From NCBI GenBank assembly GCA_000708835.1, contig DF237235.1, positions 1 to 64,000 of the forward strand: a stretch of 64,000 nucleotides of DNA, given 5' to 3'. How positions within the stretch are numbered: the first letter of the stretch is position 1; the number at the start of each line of letters is the position of its first letter. Shown piece after piece: positions 25,167 through 37,900 of this stretch. Source of the stretch: Klebsormidium nitens. Its lineage: Eukaryota; Streptophyta; Klebsormidiophyceae; Klebsormidiales; Klebsormidiaceae. Position numbers and translations under genes: made by a program. The notes beneath the pieces are model-generated. The model had not been told where the DNA came from and made no database searches. It was given only the letters and a program-made list of their open reading frames with translations.

Positions 25167-26760
25167 TTATCGAGACTGGGAAGCATTGAACGTTGTTAAG
25201 CGTGTCTATATGGTGGCTAAGGTGTAAGGTGCCCGGTGCATGCTCTCAAGTCCCGGAGATGATTGTATATCGAAGGGGGCTGCATCAGAGCATCAGATTG
25301 GATAAGCCTACCTGGATCATGCAGTAATGTATTGGTAAATCTAGGGGTATTGAGTAGGTAATCGTGTTGAAAGCTGGAAGGCCCCAAGGTTGGAGAAGCC
25401 CAAGACTGGGCTCCCAAGTTCCACACTAACCTGGAACCTTAGCATGTACAGTGGGTCAGAGTCGTTCGGTGAGTCAGTGATGTTCGGCGGCTGCCGCCTA
25501 ATAGCTTATAGGCAACTAAACAATCAGATGCAACGGACATTGTGGCAACTCTGTTGACACCCTTTCGGACTAACATGCTGATTGTGTCGAAAAGAGGGTA
25601 GGAGGACACAAGACCTTTGGTATATGGAAGTTGATGTAGTCACGAACGTTGTCAGGAGACGCTCTCTCAGTTCAACCAACCAAACCACCAACAAATTCTG
25701 GCCATGGCCCAGGCAGTGAAGTGCCAATGCAAGAGTCCCACTGGCCGCCGCAGGCCACAAGCCTGCAAGTTCAAACGTCCCTTGTACTAGGCAGTCTCCT
25801 GCGAACCTGCCTGGCACCAATGATTGGCATCCACTGAGATGCCCATCCGGCCATCGATGCAGCAGAGTAAGGGAACTTGCATTAGAGAGAGTCTGCTTTG
25901 GAGCGGTTTATAGCAGTGCATGTGGGAGATTCCTAGCCGGTGTCCATTTAACCCTGTTCCGAATCTTCCATGGCTACTTAGTCCTTGTGGCGCCATCATT
26001 GCGATCTTCAGTATCCTTTTATACCGATTATACTTTTTGAGTTAGAGCTCATATTCAGGGCCTCTAGCTGGCCATCGATCATGCCTAATTTCACCAAACT
26101 TTCATGCACTGAAGCCTTGATTGCATGGTGCGCAAGCCTGGCTCCTAGGTTTAACACAGCGCGCGAGCCCGAGTCCCGGCCCCGGTCGTGGTTGCACTGA
26201 GCCACGACGAAATGATGTGCAAGTCCAAAAATGAGGAAGATTACTTGGGTGGGTTGCGCGGCCTGTGCAGCCCACAGTGTGGGCACAAAAATCTCTCTGA
26301 CGTTACCCCTGCTGACACAAGCTAGATCGAATGTAAGAGCTCTCCGACGAGCTCCACGAGCTCAGTGCATGTTCGTCAGCCTCAATGATTGGCTCCCACA
26401 TTGGCGCGGTGTTGATCGAGTGCTCAGCGACAGCGTACCCCTAAACCTCGTACCCCTGAACCTTCAGTACAGAAGGACCCAATCCGATCCAATCAGGGGA
26501 TCGGCTGCTGAGGCCCGACGAATCTACTTGGCACGTGCCGCGCACACCTTTGGAGAAAGCGCTTTCGCAGCTCTGCTCGAGGTCTTCCAGCTTTTACAGT
26601 CGTGGATACATCAGAGCTCTGCTTACGAAGAAGCCGCGAGGAAAGGTGCTTCCGCTCACGCTGCTGAACAAAGGTCGATCAAACTGCCTGCTATCGACCT
26701 GAGCTGGAATTGTTTGCAATTTTGAAGAGTTTGACTTGCTGCTTTCAAGCCCTTTCAAGT
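25167..26760. other. intergenic, no gene seen
   Basis: About 1.6 kb upstream of the CAP-G-like exons. If that gene has an N-terminal half it should lie here, but I find no segment resembling the N-terminal HEAT repeats. A 164-codon frame at 26231-26725 has no family-like pattern. Confidence 0.5.
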
Positions 26761-29170
26761 ATGCCACAAGAGCCGCTTCGAGAGGACGACTCATGGTACC
26801 CGGAGCAAAGCCAAAAGTCTTTCTGGTTCTTGTTGAGCTTATACTTGGAGTCACTCCATCGAGACTCTGATCTCAAAGCTGTGGGGGAAGAGGTTCTGCC
26901 TTGTTTAGACGAGTTTGATTTTCTTTCCACTTGCAAGGAGCACGGCACCTGCATTTCTATTTGCCAAAACCTTCAAAAATCCGGTGTTCTAAGCAGAGAA
27001 GTGAGCAGGCTGCTTGCAGAAAAGATGATCACGGCGAGCTTTTCTAGCAGTCGTGATCGGGAGCAATCAGCAGAGTGCATTTCCATTGCGAGCGAGCTTC
27101 TACAGTTGGATCTTGAAGCCATGAAGTCGGTCATTGGGGAATGTTCTGCAACCGTGGTAAAAGACATACAGACCGCTGAAGACGATTCAGGTTTCAACAT
27201 GAAGAAGAGTGTCATTCTCGAAGAGCTCTTCAGTCGACTGGAGGAGAAAAGGCTTCTGGATATCGTAAGTCAATGGCCTGAATCACCGCATTACAAGACA
27301 GTTCGTAAATTTTTTCTGGTCTTTGACGTAAGTAGAGCATCTTGAATGTCAAGCACACCATCAGCATATTGTGACCAATTCGAGCAAGTCCAATTGGTGC
27401 CATCCTTCTCGGTGCAATCATTGGCTCCGAGAGGCCTCTAGTCTGGATTACTCTGTGCGTGTGACGTGCATTCTATTCCTTAAGAAAGGCGGAACAAGGG
27501 ACCTTTGCACGAAACACCCCGCCTTCATGTGTGTACAGGCTCTGTGCGCAGACGGAGAGCACTGCGAGACTCTTGAAGACTGTGAACTCGGAGCTGCTCT
27601 CAGAGCTGGCTTGCAATCTTCTGATCTCAGCTCACGAATCCAAGCCATGAGGTTGATCGGCATCTCGAGCCTCAAGTCATACACGGCATTCACACGTCTG
27701 TCAGGCATTCTAGATTCGGCCTTGTACATGGAGGACTGGGAAGTGCGAGAGTATGTTCAGGCGACCATCCTAGACGCTATCAACATCCACCATCACAAGA
27801 TGAGCTTTGATGACGTGTCGCGCTACTTGCTGCCCTTCCTCTATGCTCCGACGACGAGGTTGCAGCTTAACGCCGTGGTAGGACTGGGACGGTTGTTGCT
27901 CGCGTCTGCTTTTCTCGAAGACACAGAGATCATGCTCGCGAGTCTGCTGGAACGCTACGTCAGCAACAATGATGGAGACAACTCGGAGTGAGCATATTCA
28001 CCTCGTAGAATATAGATAGAACAGATAAAATAGAGACTGAGAGTGCGACGAGTCTGGCAAGCGTCTGGAGGTTTGGCTACCAAGACAAGTGGGTTAGACC
28101 AGACAAGAACATGGAAGACTTCGATGCTTTGACAAGGAACAGTACATTTGACGGGCATCAAAAGCCATCATCTTGCGGACCACCGTACGAGCATGGACAG
28201 AAGAGCTTATGCTTCCACCAGAAGAGCGGTCAAAGGCCTCGAGCGAGATGAGCGAGACGCACTTATCCTGCCTTTAGAAACCCGTGACCATTCAGAACGG
28301 AGGAAGCTTCAAAAGCAGCAGGTCCAAAAAGCTATCAAAAGCTCTCTCTTCGGAACTGATTGAACCCGCTGTCTGCAGGGTCGACAATCGGAAGGTAGTC
28401 GAGGCGCTGCACATCTTCTTCAACACGTACGGCGGAGCTGAGAAGAAGCAGCACCAGGACGAGTTGGCCAACACGCTTGTAAGCCACCTTTCTTGCCTTG
28501 GCAGGATCCGATTTGCTTTTAAGTCGATGAGCATTGTGCGCCCGCTTGAATAACAACCTCCAGTCCCCCAATTTGGAACTCCTCACGGCTCTTCATGGTT
28601 TCCGTTCGTATCGTTGCTTCGAAACCGCCCCGTATCAAGCCAAAAGCAGAAGCGTTTTGAATTCGATCAATATGTGATAATATCAAAGGGGTCGCATGCA
28701 AGCAGGGAAGGAGACGTGAGTGCACACAATGACGACACCTCGAGCGGTTTTTTTCGTTATGTTCTGCAGGTATTTGATCTGCTCATTCATAACCACTGTG
28801 GAAGGCACGTTCTGCGGCTCTTCGCGTCAATGAAGAACGCTTCCTCGGAACACATTGGGACCATCACCTCAAATATTTGCTCGGAGAGTATGTCGTTTCC
28901 GCCACGCAGGTTTACATGCTGCTGGAGAAGATGGAGGCGGGCGTCGTCATACTCGCGGAAAATCATGCGGAACTGGCGGACAGTCCTTCCCGCTCAGCTG
29001 AGGCCCAGACGCTCAGGCTGGCAATGAAATTTGTCCGCCATCTGTGTGGCGAGGACGTCATGCATGCCGTCTTTGAGAGCATGTGCGTCAACATAGAGAA
29101 CCAGTGCGGACCGAGCCTTCTTACGAGGGAAGCGTGTGGAAGGTGGTTGAAAGGTTCTTCGACTCGTTGA
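26761..29170 (+). CDS. condensin subunit CAP-G-like, 5'-incomplete and possibly broken
   Basis: Probable fragment of condensin subunit 3 (CAP-G, HEAT-repeat protein of chromosome condensation). Exons: about 26761-27264 (or to 27327 by a second GTAAGT donor), 27539-27987, 28379-28478, and a last block from 28770. The join of exons 2 and 3 reads TRLQLNAVVGLGRLLL, then LASLLERYVSN, then a short hydrophilic gap, then VVEALHIFFNTYG and HQDELANTL. This matches the CAP-G order 'gene-neighbour HEAT, LLL..WYN, FF..Y, HQ, L'. Two problems remain. No N-terminal half is visible upstream. In the last block the open frame changes near 28890-28910, with only an impossible 22-nt intron or a weak 80-nt one to bridge it. 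Either the model misses an intron or this is a decaying partial copy. Confidence 0.5.
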
Positions 29171-30553
29171 GGCGGCTGGAGTTTCCACGAAAAGTGGATC
29201 TGGAAGGTTGTTCTGGAGCATGTGACGAACTATTGTAAGGGCTACTCGATGCTTCCGACAGATCCTTGCCAGATTCTCAAATTGTTGCTCACGGAACAGG
29301 AAAGCAGAGCTCCGAGACTTTTGATCATTTGGTTTGCATATGGTGGCCCTGACGGTGATCGCGATGCACAGTCGTAGAACATGCATACCTAATATTGCAT
29401 GCCAGGGTTGAAGGGTTCCTCACCCGCTTCCGCAAGATCATGGCGAGCATTGTCAGACCAGCTATACCGTATATCATGTTGCGCGATTGTTTCTGTCCTG
29501 AGCCTCCAATAATACCTGTCTGATTAGCATGCTTTATGGCTGGCCATGGCCTATACTTGGTCGCATCCATCTTATAGGGCATGCACACAATTACATCATT
29601 GGGAAATTAACCAGCGTGATCCATAGTCAGCGTTCTTTAACGTACAGAATTCATGTACGATTAAGTCCGCGATCCCCTCTACAGCGCTAGCTAATGTATG
29701 CACAATTCCACCCCGCACGCGCCCTGCCAATGCGATATGATGCACGCGAGCCATGCAGCTCATTAGTGAATGTCTGTCAGTTCGCAAAATACCGTACTGC
29801 TTTTTAAATTCGGCGAAAAATAAATAATTATTTGGCCTGCTGAAAACTTTAAATAATTATCCAAGCGCGATAATGGTCGATAACGGTACTTTTTAGCAGG
29901 TAATGCTAGGTCTGCCGAAAGTTTCAAACGTTTCATATATAATTATTTGGCGTCGAAGGTGCCAAAACCAAAGCAGTACGGTATGCGCCGCTGCCTGTGC
30001 CTTCTGCCTCCAATTCAGTCAAGCTGGACGCAATCATTGGCTTGACTAACTTAGGTGCCACATGCGTCTGCTAAGTAGATGATGTATCATTCACGGTTGA
30101 GGGGCAAACTGGTCTTTTAGACCAGGCTCGTACTAGTCGGCCCCTCGTTAACAAAAGCACTTGGTCATGTATTGCCTCCAAGGCATGATCGGACACCCGA
30201 CTAGAGCTCTTCAGCCATCTCATCGCAGTCATTTGCGTCCCATGAGAAGCCTATGGCGTCTTTGAGATTTACGAAACCAACATTACATGGGACCTTGAAC
30301 ACTAAGAAAATGGCTGCACGCGAAAGTGGACAGTAAGAGGTGGGTAGTATATTTTTGGTGGAAAAATATTGTTCATGGCTTTTTTACGACAAAGAATGAT
30401 CGGGTGAGTCTCAAGCACCAGAAGAGGCAACTTCTCAATGTCTACAGCACCTCTTGGACCAATAACTCGTGGCAAAGGTATATGAACTTCAAAGCTATGG
30501 AAGTCGAGCTGACTTCTGGAGGGGTTTCTATATGTGCAGGACAAAACGGGCAT
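29171..30553. other. convergent intergenic region containing a MITE
   Basis: About 1.4 kb between the CAP-G-like 3' end and the RNR2 stop. Apart from the inverted-repeat element at 29792-29981 I see no gene. Confidence 0.6.
29792..29981. mobile_element. Stowaway/mariner-like MITE
   Basis: A 190-bp element begins CCGTACTGCTTT and ends with the exact reverse complement AAAGCAGTACGG. It is flanked on both sides by TA (29790-29791 and 29982-29983), the target duplication of Tc1/mariner elements. The inside is AT-rich, with repeated subterminal ATAATTATTTGG and TGCYGAAARYTT motifs and no coding frame. Counting the TA, the inverted repeat is 15 bp and perfect, suggesting recent activity. Confidence 0.85.
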
Positions 30554-33249
30554 CTAGAAGTCTTCCTCGAGTGAGAACCGGTGAGTATCCGTGCTCTCCT
30601 TGTTGATGTTAGCCATCACCCCAGCCTTCTGGTACTCCCCGACCCTCTTCTCAAAGAAGTTAGTCTTGCCCCTGCACAGCACCACAGCTGGTCAGCAACG
30701 CGTTTCCTTGGGCAGATTGTCCACTTCGTATACTTCGACGAGGCGCAATTCTTTTTGCAGGCACAATCGAGGAGGGGTGCCAACCGAGTCCACATTACAC
30801 ACAGAACTGAGCTGCTCTTCTGAAGCCAAACGCATACAGCTGAAGCTTCTGACGAAAATATCGCAAATCGGCAAGAAGCCAAGAGGGACAAAGAAAGGAC
30901 AGCTTGGCGGCTTACTGCAAAGAAATGAGCTCCATCCAGTCGAAAGGGTTCTGCGTCTTGTAGACCCTGTCGCATCCTAAGGTCATCTGCAGAAGAAACA
31001 CGGCAGTCAACAACTCATTAGCAGAGGAAACTCACTTTGTTTGCCAGGAGAGTGAAGACAAAACTGAAGAGTCTGCTTGTGACTGCAATTCGCCCAGCAA
31101 AGGGTTTTTTACAAGCATCACCATTGTGGCAGACTGCGAACTCAGAAGAAGCTTCTTCGAGAACTGCTGAATCTTGGATTGGAATGAGCGGAGGCTTACC
31201 AGCAATCTATCAGAGACGAACTCAATGTACTGGCTCATGAGTTCAGCGTTCATGCCCACTAGTGAGCAGGAAAGAGCGTCGCAGACAAACTCCTTTTCAA
31301 TCTCCACAGCCTCGTGGATGATGGCCTGGACCCTTTCTTCCGAGAGGGGGTTTTGCAACAAACTGCAGAAAGGATATTCGAGGACTATTACTGACAGCTG
31401 GCGGACATGCCAACAACAGCTGGCAGATGCAATAATGAGCTCTTGTAGACCCTCTATCCTAAGGCAAATTTCTCCAAGTCTTTGCATTTCGACCCTGTCT
31501 CAGCAATCCGAGAACAACCTCTTACTCTTAAACATGTACCTTCCTCATGAACGACTCAACTTCGAAGAGCGATGCAAGGAGATCAACTGAGGTGATAAGC
31601 TCTGCGGGTCATTTATGACAACTTGCCTGTACAGCAGGCAAGCGAAGTCGGTGTGGAGGCCCTCGTCCCTGGAGATGAGCTCGTTGGAGAATGTGAGCCC
31701 AGGCATAAGGCCCCGCTTCTTCAGCCAGAAGATGGCGCAAAAACTGCATTGAAGAGAAGCACTTTGATCAGTTAGGGTGCTCAACAGTCTGAACAGAGGC
31801 AAGTCAGCAAGATGTGACAACAGAACAGGTGTTCTAGTTGATTTGCAGACATCTCATTGCTGACAGATGATGAGCGCTCACAAGCTTACCTTCCAGAGAA
31901 AAAGATCCCCTCAACGCAAGCAAACGCCACGATCCTCTCTGCAAACGACTCTGCCCCGTCAATCCACCTCATGGCCCACTCTGCCTTGCGTTGAACACAG
32001 GGGATAGTGTCGATTGCCTGGAACAGCCTGCTCTTCTCTTTGGGATCCTTGATGTAGGTTTCGAGCAGCAGGCTGTACATCTCAGAGTGGATGTTCTCAA
32101 TGGCAATCTGGAAGCCATAGAACGCCCGGGCCTGCATAGGAAGGGACACCTGTGTCAGGGGCCTGATCAATGAAAGCACTGGCGCAAAAGCACTTTTTTG
32201 GAGTCAAGGAGGTTTCGCCGAAGCTTGTGAAATGGCCGGGGTTAGTGCTATTGCATAGAGGGACCAGACAGCTGGGCTTCGAGCAATGTGCGCAGATAAA
32301 GAAAGGGCCAGAGAGTCAAGTGTCAAAGTCATGCCACAAGAGGTAAGGGGATTGCAGAGCGAGGTTTTAGTCAGCATGTCAACAAACAGAGTAGATGGCA
32401 GACTGACCTCCGGGACTTGAATCTCCTTCATGAACCGGACGGCCAGGTTCTCCAACACAATCCCATCCGAATTTGCAAAGAAGGCAAGAATGTGCTTGAT
32501 GAAGTGCCGCTCGTTGTCGTTGAGGGCGTCCCAGTGCATCAAGTCTGAGTGGAGATCGACCTCCTCAGCTGCAGGGGGTGGATATCAGATTGAGTCAGCT
32601 GGTATATTGGGACTTGCTGTCGGGAGAGATGTCATAAGCTGCTGGGGAACGGGACAGATTGTTCTCTCCAGTAAACTACAGGTCAGGGAGGAATCCAACG
32701 CCATCAGTGATGGGCAAGTATTTTGATAAAGTGAAGCGACCACCAAAAAATTGAATTTTTAATGCAAGTTCTGCTACACAGGATCCCGGAGTAACCCTCG
32801 CGCTTCCAATCTGCATGAACCTGCATGCCCACCAAAGACTGCTTCCACCATGATGAATGTGGCACCAATGAGTCAGAGAAGTACTTAGATTCAATCAAAT
32901 TGCATCAGAAAAGTTCCTGTATGGATAAGAAGTATCGAATCATCAAAAGACAGCAGAAAGCTGATTCTGTTGCCACAAGGAGATACTCAGCATCATGCAG
33001 AAAGCCCCAAAGATGACCAGCTGTCGACCCAATATTTTGTGAGCGACTTTGAAAACCCAAAAGCGTACCTGTCCAGAAGCTTGCCTCAGCCTTCTTGTAC
33101 ATCTCCCATATCTCGGGATACTTGATGGGGAACATGCAGAAACGGGAGGGGTTGTCCATGAGGAGGGGCTCGGTCAGGGAGTCCATCGTTGGCACTTTGG
33201 ACGGCGCAACTGTTCTCTGGGTGCCAGACGCGGAGCGTTTCATGCTCAT
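30554..33249 (-). CDS. RNR2: ribonucleoside-diphosphate reductase small subunit (R2)
   Basis: Supplies the diiron-tyrosyl radical that lets the large subunit reduce ribonucleotides to deoxyribonucleotides; essential in S phase. Seven minus-strand exons: 33249-33069, 32568-32408, 32131-31890, 31743-31627, 31362-31200, 30986-30916 and 30671-30554 (350 aa; 367 if an in-frame Met at 33300 is used). Metal ligands are in AEEVDL (Asp), ENIHSEMY (Glu, His, and the radical Tyr), VEGIFFSGS (Glu) and RDEGLH (Glu, His). The C-terminal heptapeptide FSLEEDF is the tail that docks on the large subunit. Intron 4 begins GCAAGT, a GC-AG intron forced by reading frame. The start MSMKRS is preferred on length; both are plausible. 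Confidence 0.97.
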
Positions 33250-34992
33250 AGCTGCGACGCTTGCTAGGAGGGCAGCGTGACTTCGCAAACGTAAAGACAA
33301 CTAGCAGACAAGAGAGAAGGCTTTCGAGGGAGCCTTGCTGCCAGGATCTGCAGTAAACTTAAGGCAAGCTTGATAAAACGTGGCTGCTCTTGCGGGACAA
33401 GAAGAGGCGGGTGGTCAAGCTTTCTCCTTGCACAAAGCTGCGAAGCAGGGTGGTGTGCTTGGAAACGGTGCTGTCTCTAGGCTTTTGCTTCTTGCTTTAG
33501 CTGCAAATGTGCAACAATGTGAAGACAAACTCAAAGGCAATGCTCTTCCAAGGTTTGCCAAAAGGTGTTCAACAGACTGGACACGTTGTAGACTCACTAC
33601 AGACCGTGCCCAGCACAGGGCCGACCATTACCTACTCAAGAGCTGCGGTTGCCATCCCGCCCTGACTTTCTGCAAGAAAAACTTTTGAATTGCGAGCTTC
33701 TGTTCGAATTTCGTATTCCTCCCAGCATAGGCGCGTACCCTTCTTCTTTGGTCGACGTGGCCTCTTGCGATTGACTGAAGTGTGGAAATTGGGAATGCTT
33801 TGGCGCCAATAGATTTGAATATAGGTCGTCAGATGCGAAAACGGCATGAGGATCGACGGCAGGGCCGGTGCTCCACTCTCCAGTACGGGAAGCAGGTCCA
33901 GAATTTCGACTCGACTCCCCGAGGGAGCATGGGAGCGTCTACCGAATGTATCACGCTCTCCGTACGGCGTACTGTGTACAGGCTGTAGCACACCTGCACA
34001 TCCCCGGTCGGGGACCTCCAGCAGCGCCTCCGATCGGTAGAAAGTACCCGGGCCGCCATGCAGCAGCTTGGCCTGGAGCCGACGAGCAAGCACGGCTAGG
34101 CTGGGCCTTCGAGCATCTTCGTGCCGTCTCCCTCTGGCCTCGAGCGACTTCAAGTCGTGGTGGGCTTATCGATCATGCGTTAGGCCCTGGTGCTCAGCAA
34201 CCACATCTTCGTCTTGGTCCGACATGCATGCTATGTGCTGTGCCATGCAGAAGCCTGGCTATAGCCGCATGTTGGGTACGGCAAAGTTGAGAACAAAATT
34301 ACCTAATTTTGCCGATGCACCGTTGGTGGGTCTCGTAACAGTGCAAGACTGCCCGTTTGCACGGCTCTTGGTCGCTCCGCGACCTCGTACGTGCATGTGG
34401 CTCGGCGTGGCTTAGGGTTTATAAAGCAAGTGACCATGTAGCTTCTGAGTAACCTTTGAGTACCTCAAACTTGACTGGCCTGTAAGGGCGTATAGTACTT
34501 ATATTCAGGCTTGAAGAAGGCAGTTCGAGATCATAACAAACCATGGTACATGTTTCCAACAATCCTAATTGCATGCAGAACAATGCCAACACAAGTCTAT
34601 TGCACTGCAAAGGTTCGGGGTTAAGGGCATGAAACAGAGACACGTATGGTGCACAATCATGAACACTACGCATCGCAATTCAAAAGTACGTCCTGCTCGC
34701 TTTGTTTAGTGTACAATTGACAATGTAAATCTGTAGCAGCATCAGCCAACTTGAACACCCTCCGCTGAGGATGTCTATAAGAACGAGCCTATGCATCGTC
34801 TCCGCCATGGCTACGATGTGTCTTCAAAACGGGTCTTGCCCTATTGCAGTGAGCATTTGGCGGACGAAACGTCTTCGACAACTCTCTTATTTGACTCTTT
34901 TTGACCAAGCCCTCTAGCGACCCGTTGTCCCTATGGGCTACAAAGGACGCAACTGTTATTTTTCTCTTCACACCACATAGCTAAATTACCAC
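33250..34992. other. upstream region of RNR2, no gene recognised
   Basis: About 1.7 kb between the RNR2 start and the stop of the MscS gene. The longest frame, 33632-34153 on the minus strand, is basic and Pro/Arg-rich with no recognisable motif, and I do not call it. An E2F-type motif is listed separately. Confidence 0.5.
33799..33806 (+). promoter_or_regulatory. E2F-type site upstream of RNR2
   Basis: TTTGGCGC fits the E2F consensus TTTSSCGC and sits about 550 bp upstream of the RNR2 start. Plant RNR2 genes are known E2F targets in S phase. An 8-mer of this degeneracy is expected every 8 kb or so by chance, so the support comes from gene function more than from the match. Confidence 0.3.
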
Positions 34993-37900
34993 TTACTTTC
35001 CCCATGGGACCGCAATTCCTGGTCCACTCGGCATCGGCCCCGGCCCTCCATTACTACTCGACGTGGGCATAAACCCACCCCGTTTGTCTTGACCGTTTGG
35101 TGACACCTTCTGACCGGGCATCCCGGGTGGCCCGTTTGTTCCTCCGGGGGTGCCCTTTGCCCTGCCATTTTTGACCCCCCGAGGAGAGTCGGTCCGGGCC
35201 GTGGGCGGAGCTCTAGTGACGACGGGCCCAGCGTCGGTGACGAGAAACTCCCGGTTGACGAAGTGCGCGTTGGGGACGAGAAGCCGTTGCCGCCCGTTTC
35301 GGAGGACGGTGTATCTACAGAGGAACAGTCAAGCAAATTAAGGGATTGTAAAAGGAAACACGATTCACATGTCAACGCGCAACATATGGTTGCGACCGGC
35401 GTTTCGACAGATTGATGTAAATGACGACGATGAACCTGAGAGGAACGGATCTGCAAATGCTCTCCCACTACATTGAAAAGAAGCCATGAGACTGCTGAAA
35501 CAGGAGTAGACGAAATGAAGATACTGGTGACCAAACGCTTCACGTCTTACAACCCTGACCGCCCAATCTAAAATCCGACGTGTGACGACGAGCGCTTCAG
35601 CTACATCCATCTGGCGGCTCGAAGTCAATGATAGGCACAGTGTCTAGAGCAGGCTTGAAAAGTGCGGCAAGAAGAGTCCGGGAACGTGAAAGAGGGCGAG
35701 GGCCGACCTGACATCGACAAACTTGAAGAAGTCCCCCCTCACATGCGGAAAGAATGTTACCCAAGAAAGATAGCGAAGATCTCGGCAAAAGGCAGGCGGT
35801 TGTGACCAGCGTGTGAAAGGGGAGCAAAAACGGAGCTGAGCAGCCGTATCTGCAGATGCTGTTGAAGTGACTCTTCCACACATGGAAGGAACCAAAGCCC
35901 CCCAAAAGACAAATGCGGCACCACCGCACCATCTCTGACTCAGCACGCAATCCAGGCCCGATCAGAACCTTCCAAATTCAAAAACGATACAGATCGAACG
36001 GAAAAAGCGGAATCCTTATACAACGAGGTCGTTGCAGGATGGGCCTAAGGGGCAACCTGATATCAAGCGATCCGCAGACGCCCTCAAACCAGAAGCTGAC
36101 ACGTGGGAAGCGCACCCGGACCGGACAAAAGAGCGGAAGATACGGTGCTGAAAAATGAGCCTCAGATCGACAAATTTGCAGACGCCTTCAAAAAGAAGGT
36201 CGACGCATGGAAAAGGCGGACCGGCCCAAGAGGAGTAGCGGAAGAAAGGCGCCGACAAACCGGTTGAACCAGACATTGTCACGTTGCAAGAACGAGTCGA
36301 CTCTGCCAGTGTTCTCTCGAATCCTATGCGAATGTTTGGAAACGCTTCATAATGCAGACTGACACTGACCACCACTTTGTTCTCACTCAATTCCAGTGAC
36401 TCATTGCCAGACCAAGAAGAGTAGCAGCAGAAAGGCTCCGAAGTGCGGACCTGAGGTCGACGGATTCGCAGACGCCTTCGAACCAGCCGGGGGGCACGGC
36501 GGACGTGGGCGAGGGGGGGGCGACACCCGCCCCGCAGAGCAGCGCCACAGAGTCGCCGGGACGGAAGGGCTGCGCCGCGAAGAGGAAGAAGCCGGCAAAG
36601 TAATTGTGCCACACGTCCTGTGTGACGGGTAGGAGTTTTGAGCTGAGGTGAATGTTATCATTGGCACCCTTTTAAGATAGTCTTGCTTTGTGGTTTTGGA
36701 ATTACTTTGTATCAAAACAGGAATTACTTTGTAACAAAACAGGTGTTGGAACTCTGAGCTGAAGTGGACTTACTTCGTTGGATTGTCGTACTCCGGGCGT
36801 TTCTCTAGTAATTTTTAGATGTGTATCGTTGGATTGCCGTACTTCGGGCGTTTCTCTAATAAACTTTAGATGTGTATCTAAAATCACTTGCCAGATCGCG
36901 GGTATTGAAGGGCTAACGGCGAAGAGGAAGAATCCGAAGTGACTTGGGCCTACGTCCCGCAGAATGGATGCAATTCCTAAGCCACGGCAAGTTTCGGAAA
37001 AACCTCAAAAGATCCATCAGGCGTCCTTTCGAATGCCAGACACTCTCTTGCGCTTGGCCTATTCAGATGATCGAACTTCAAAATACATCGATACAATCGA
37101 TCCAGGGAGGCGCAACGTAACTCACCTTTCCAGCCAGAGCGACTGCCGCAAATCCGGGGAGAAGAAGGGACGAAATTCTCACGCCGACCCTGCAGCGCGG
37201 TGCAGCATCAATGAGCGGAGGCATCCGTTACCATCGGAACATCTTGTCTCGCCTTAGCCTCTTTGCCAGTTCAAGATTTGCGCCTCTTCCTCGACTTCTT
37301 AACCTCCAACCGTCTCACTCCACTCTCATTAATCGTTCGTCTTGATCCCCCTCCAGAACAGCGATGCGCGTCGCATCAGTAGGGACCAGCGAGAGATCAA
37401 AGTTTAGCAATACGAGACCTTCACTCTAAGCTGATATACGTAGAAGAGATTCTGACGTCCTAACACTACCAGCCTGGTAGGAACGAAGCCAGCTGTCAAT
37501 AAGAGGCAATGCGGTACTGGAATGAAGAAAGGCCAGGCGACAAGACGAGAGGTAAATCGCAACGCAAACGGGATGCGAGAAAAGCACGCGAATGCGGCTG
37601 CGAGAAAGCACTTACGATGATAGAATCGTGACAAGACCAATCGTACTGGCGACCAACCTGCAAAGACGGACAGTTGCCTTAAGCTAACGGCTGTGACTTT
37701 CAACGGCAAGTTTATGCGGGAGTTTCAAATTACCAGGTCGCCTGGTGATGGAGAATCGGGTACATGGAACTTGGAAATGGCTCTTGCTGCCCGTGTGCAT
37801 CAAACTCTTCGGCCACTGTCGTGCACACCTAGACGACTAGATGCGATTATAGTGAAAGGAGAGCGGAAAACAGGTGAGGATCTGAAGATAGGGAAATGAA

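Noticed and set aside
26231-26725. 164-codon frame as N terminus of the CAP-G-like gene
   Set aside because: No HEAT-like pattern, and it ends in a stop just before the first recognisable exon in another frame.
28888-28909. 22-nt intron bridging the frame change in the CAP-G-like gene
   Set aside because: It has GT and AG ends but is too short for spliceosomal removal in this lineage.
33632-34153. 173-codon minus-strand frame upstream of RNR2
   Set aside because: Composition is Arg/Pro/Ser-rich with no motif or splice context, and it overlaps other open frames. Probably chance in GC-rich DNA.
36016-36612. 198-codon minus-strand frame in the MscS gene
   Set aside because: It runs through exon 8 in the wrong frame and through its intronic copies. 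Its family-like words come from the duplicated exon ends.
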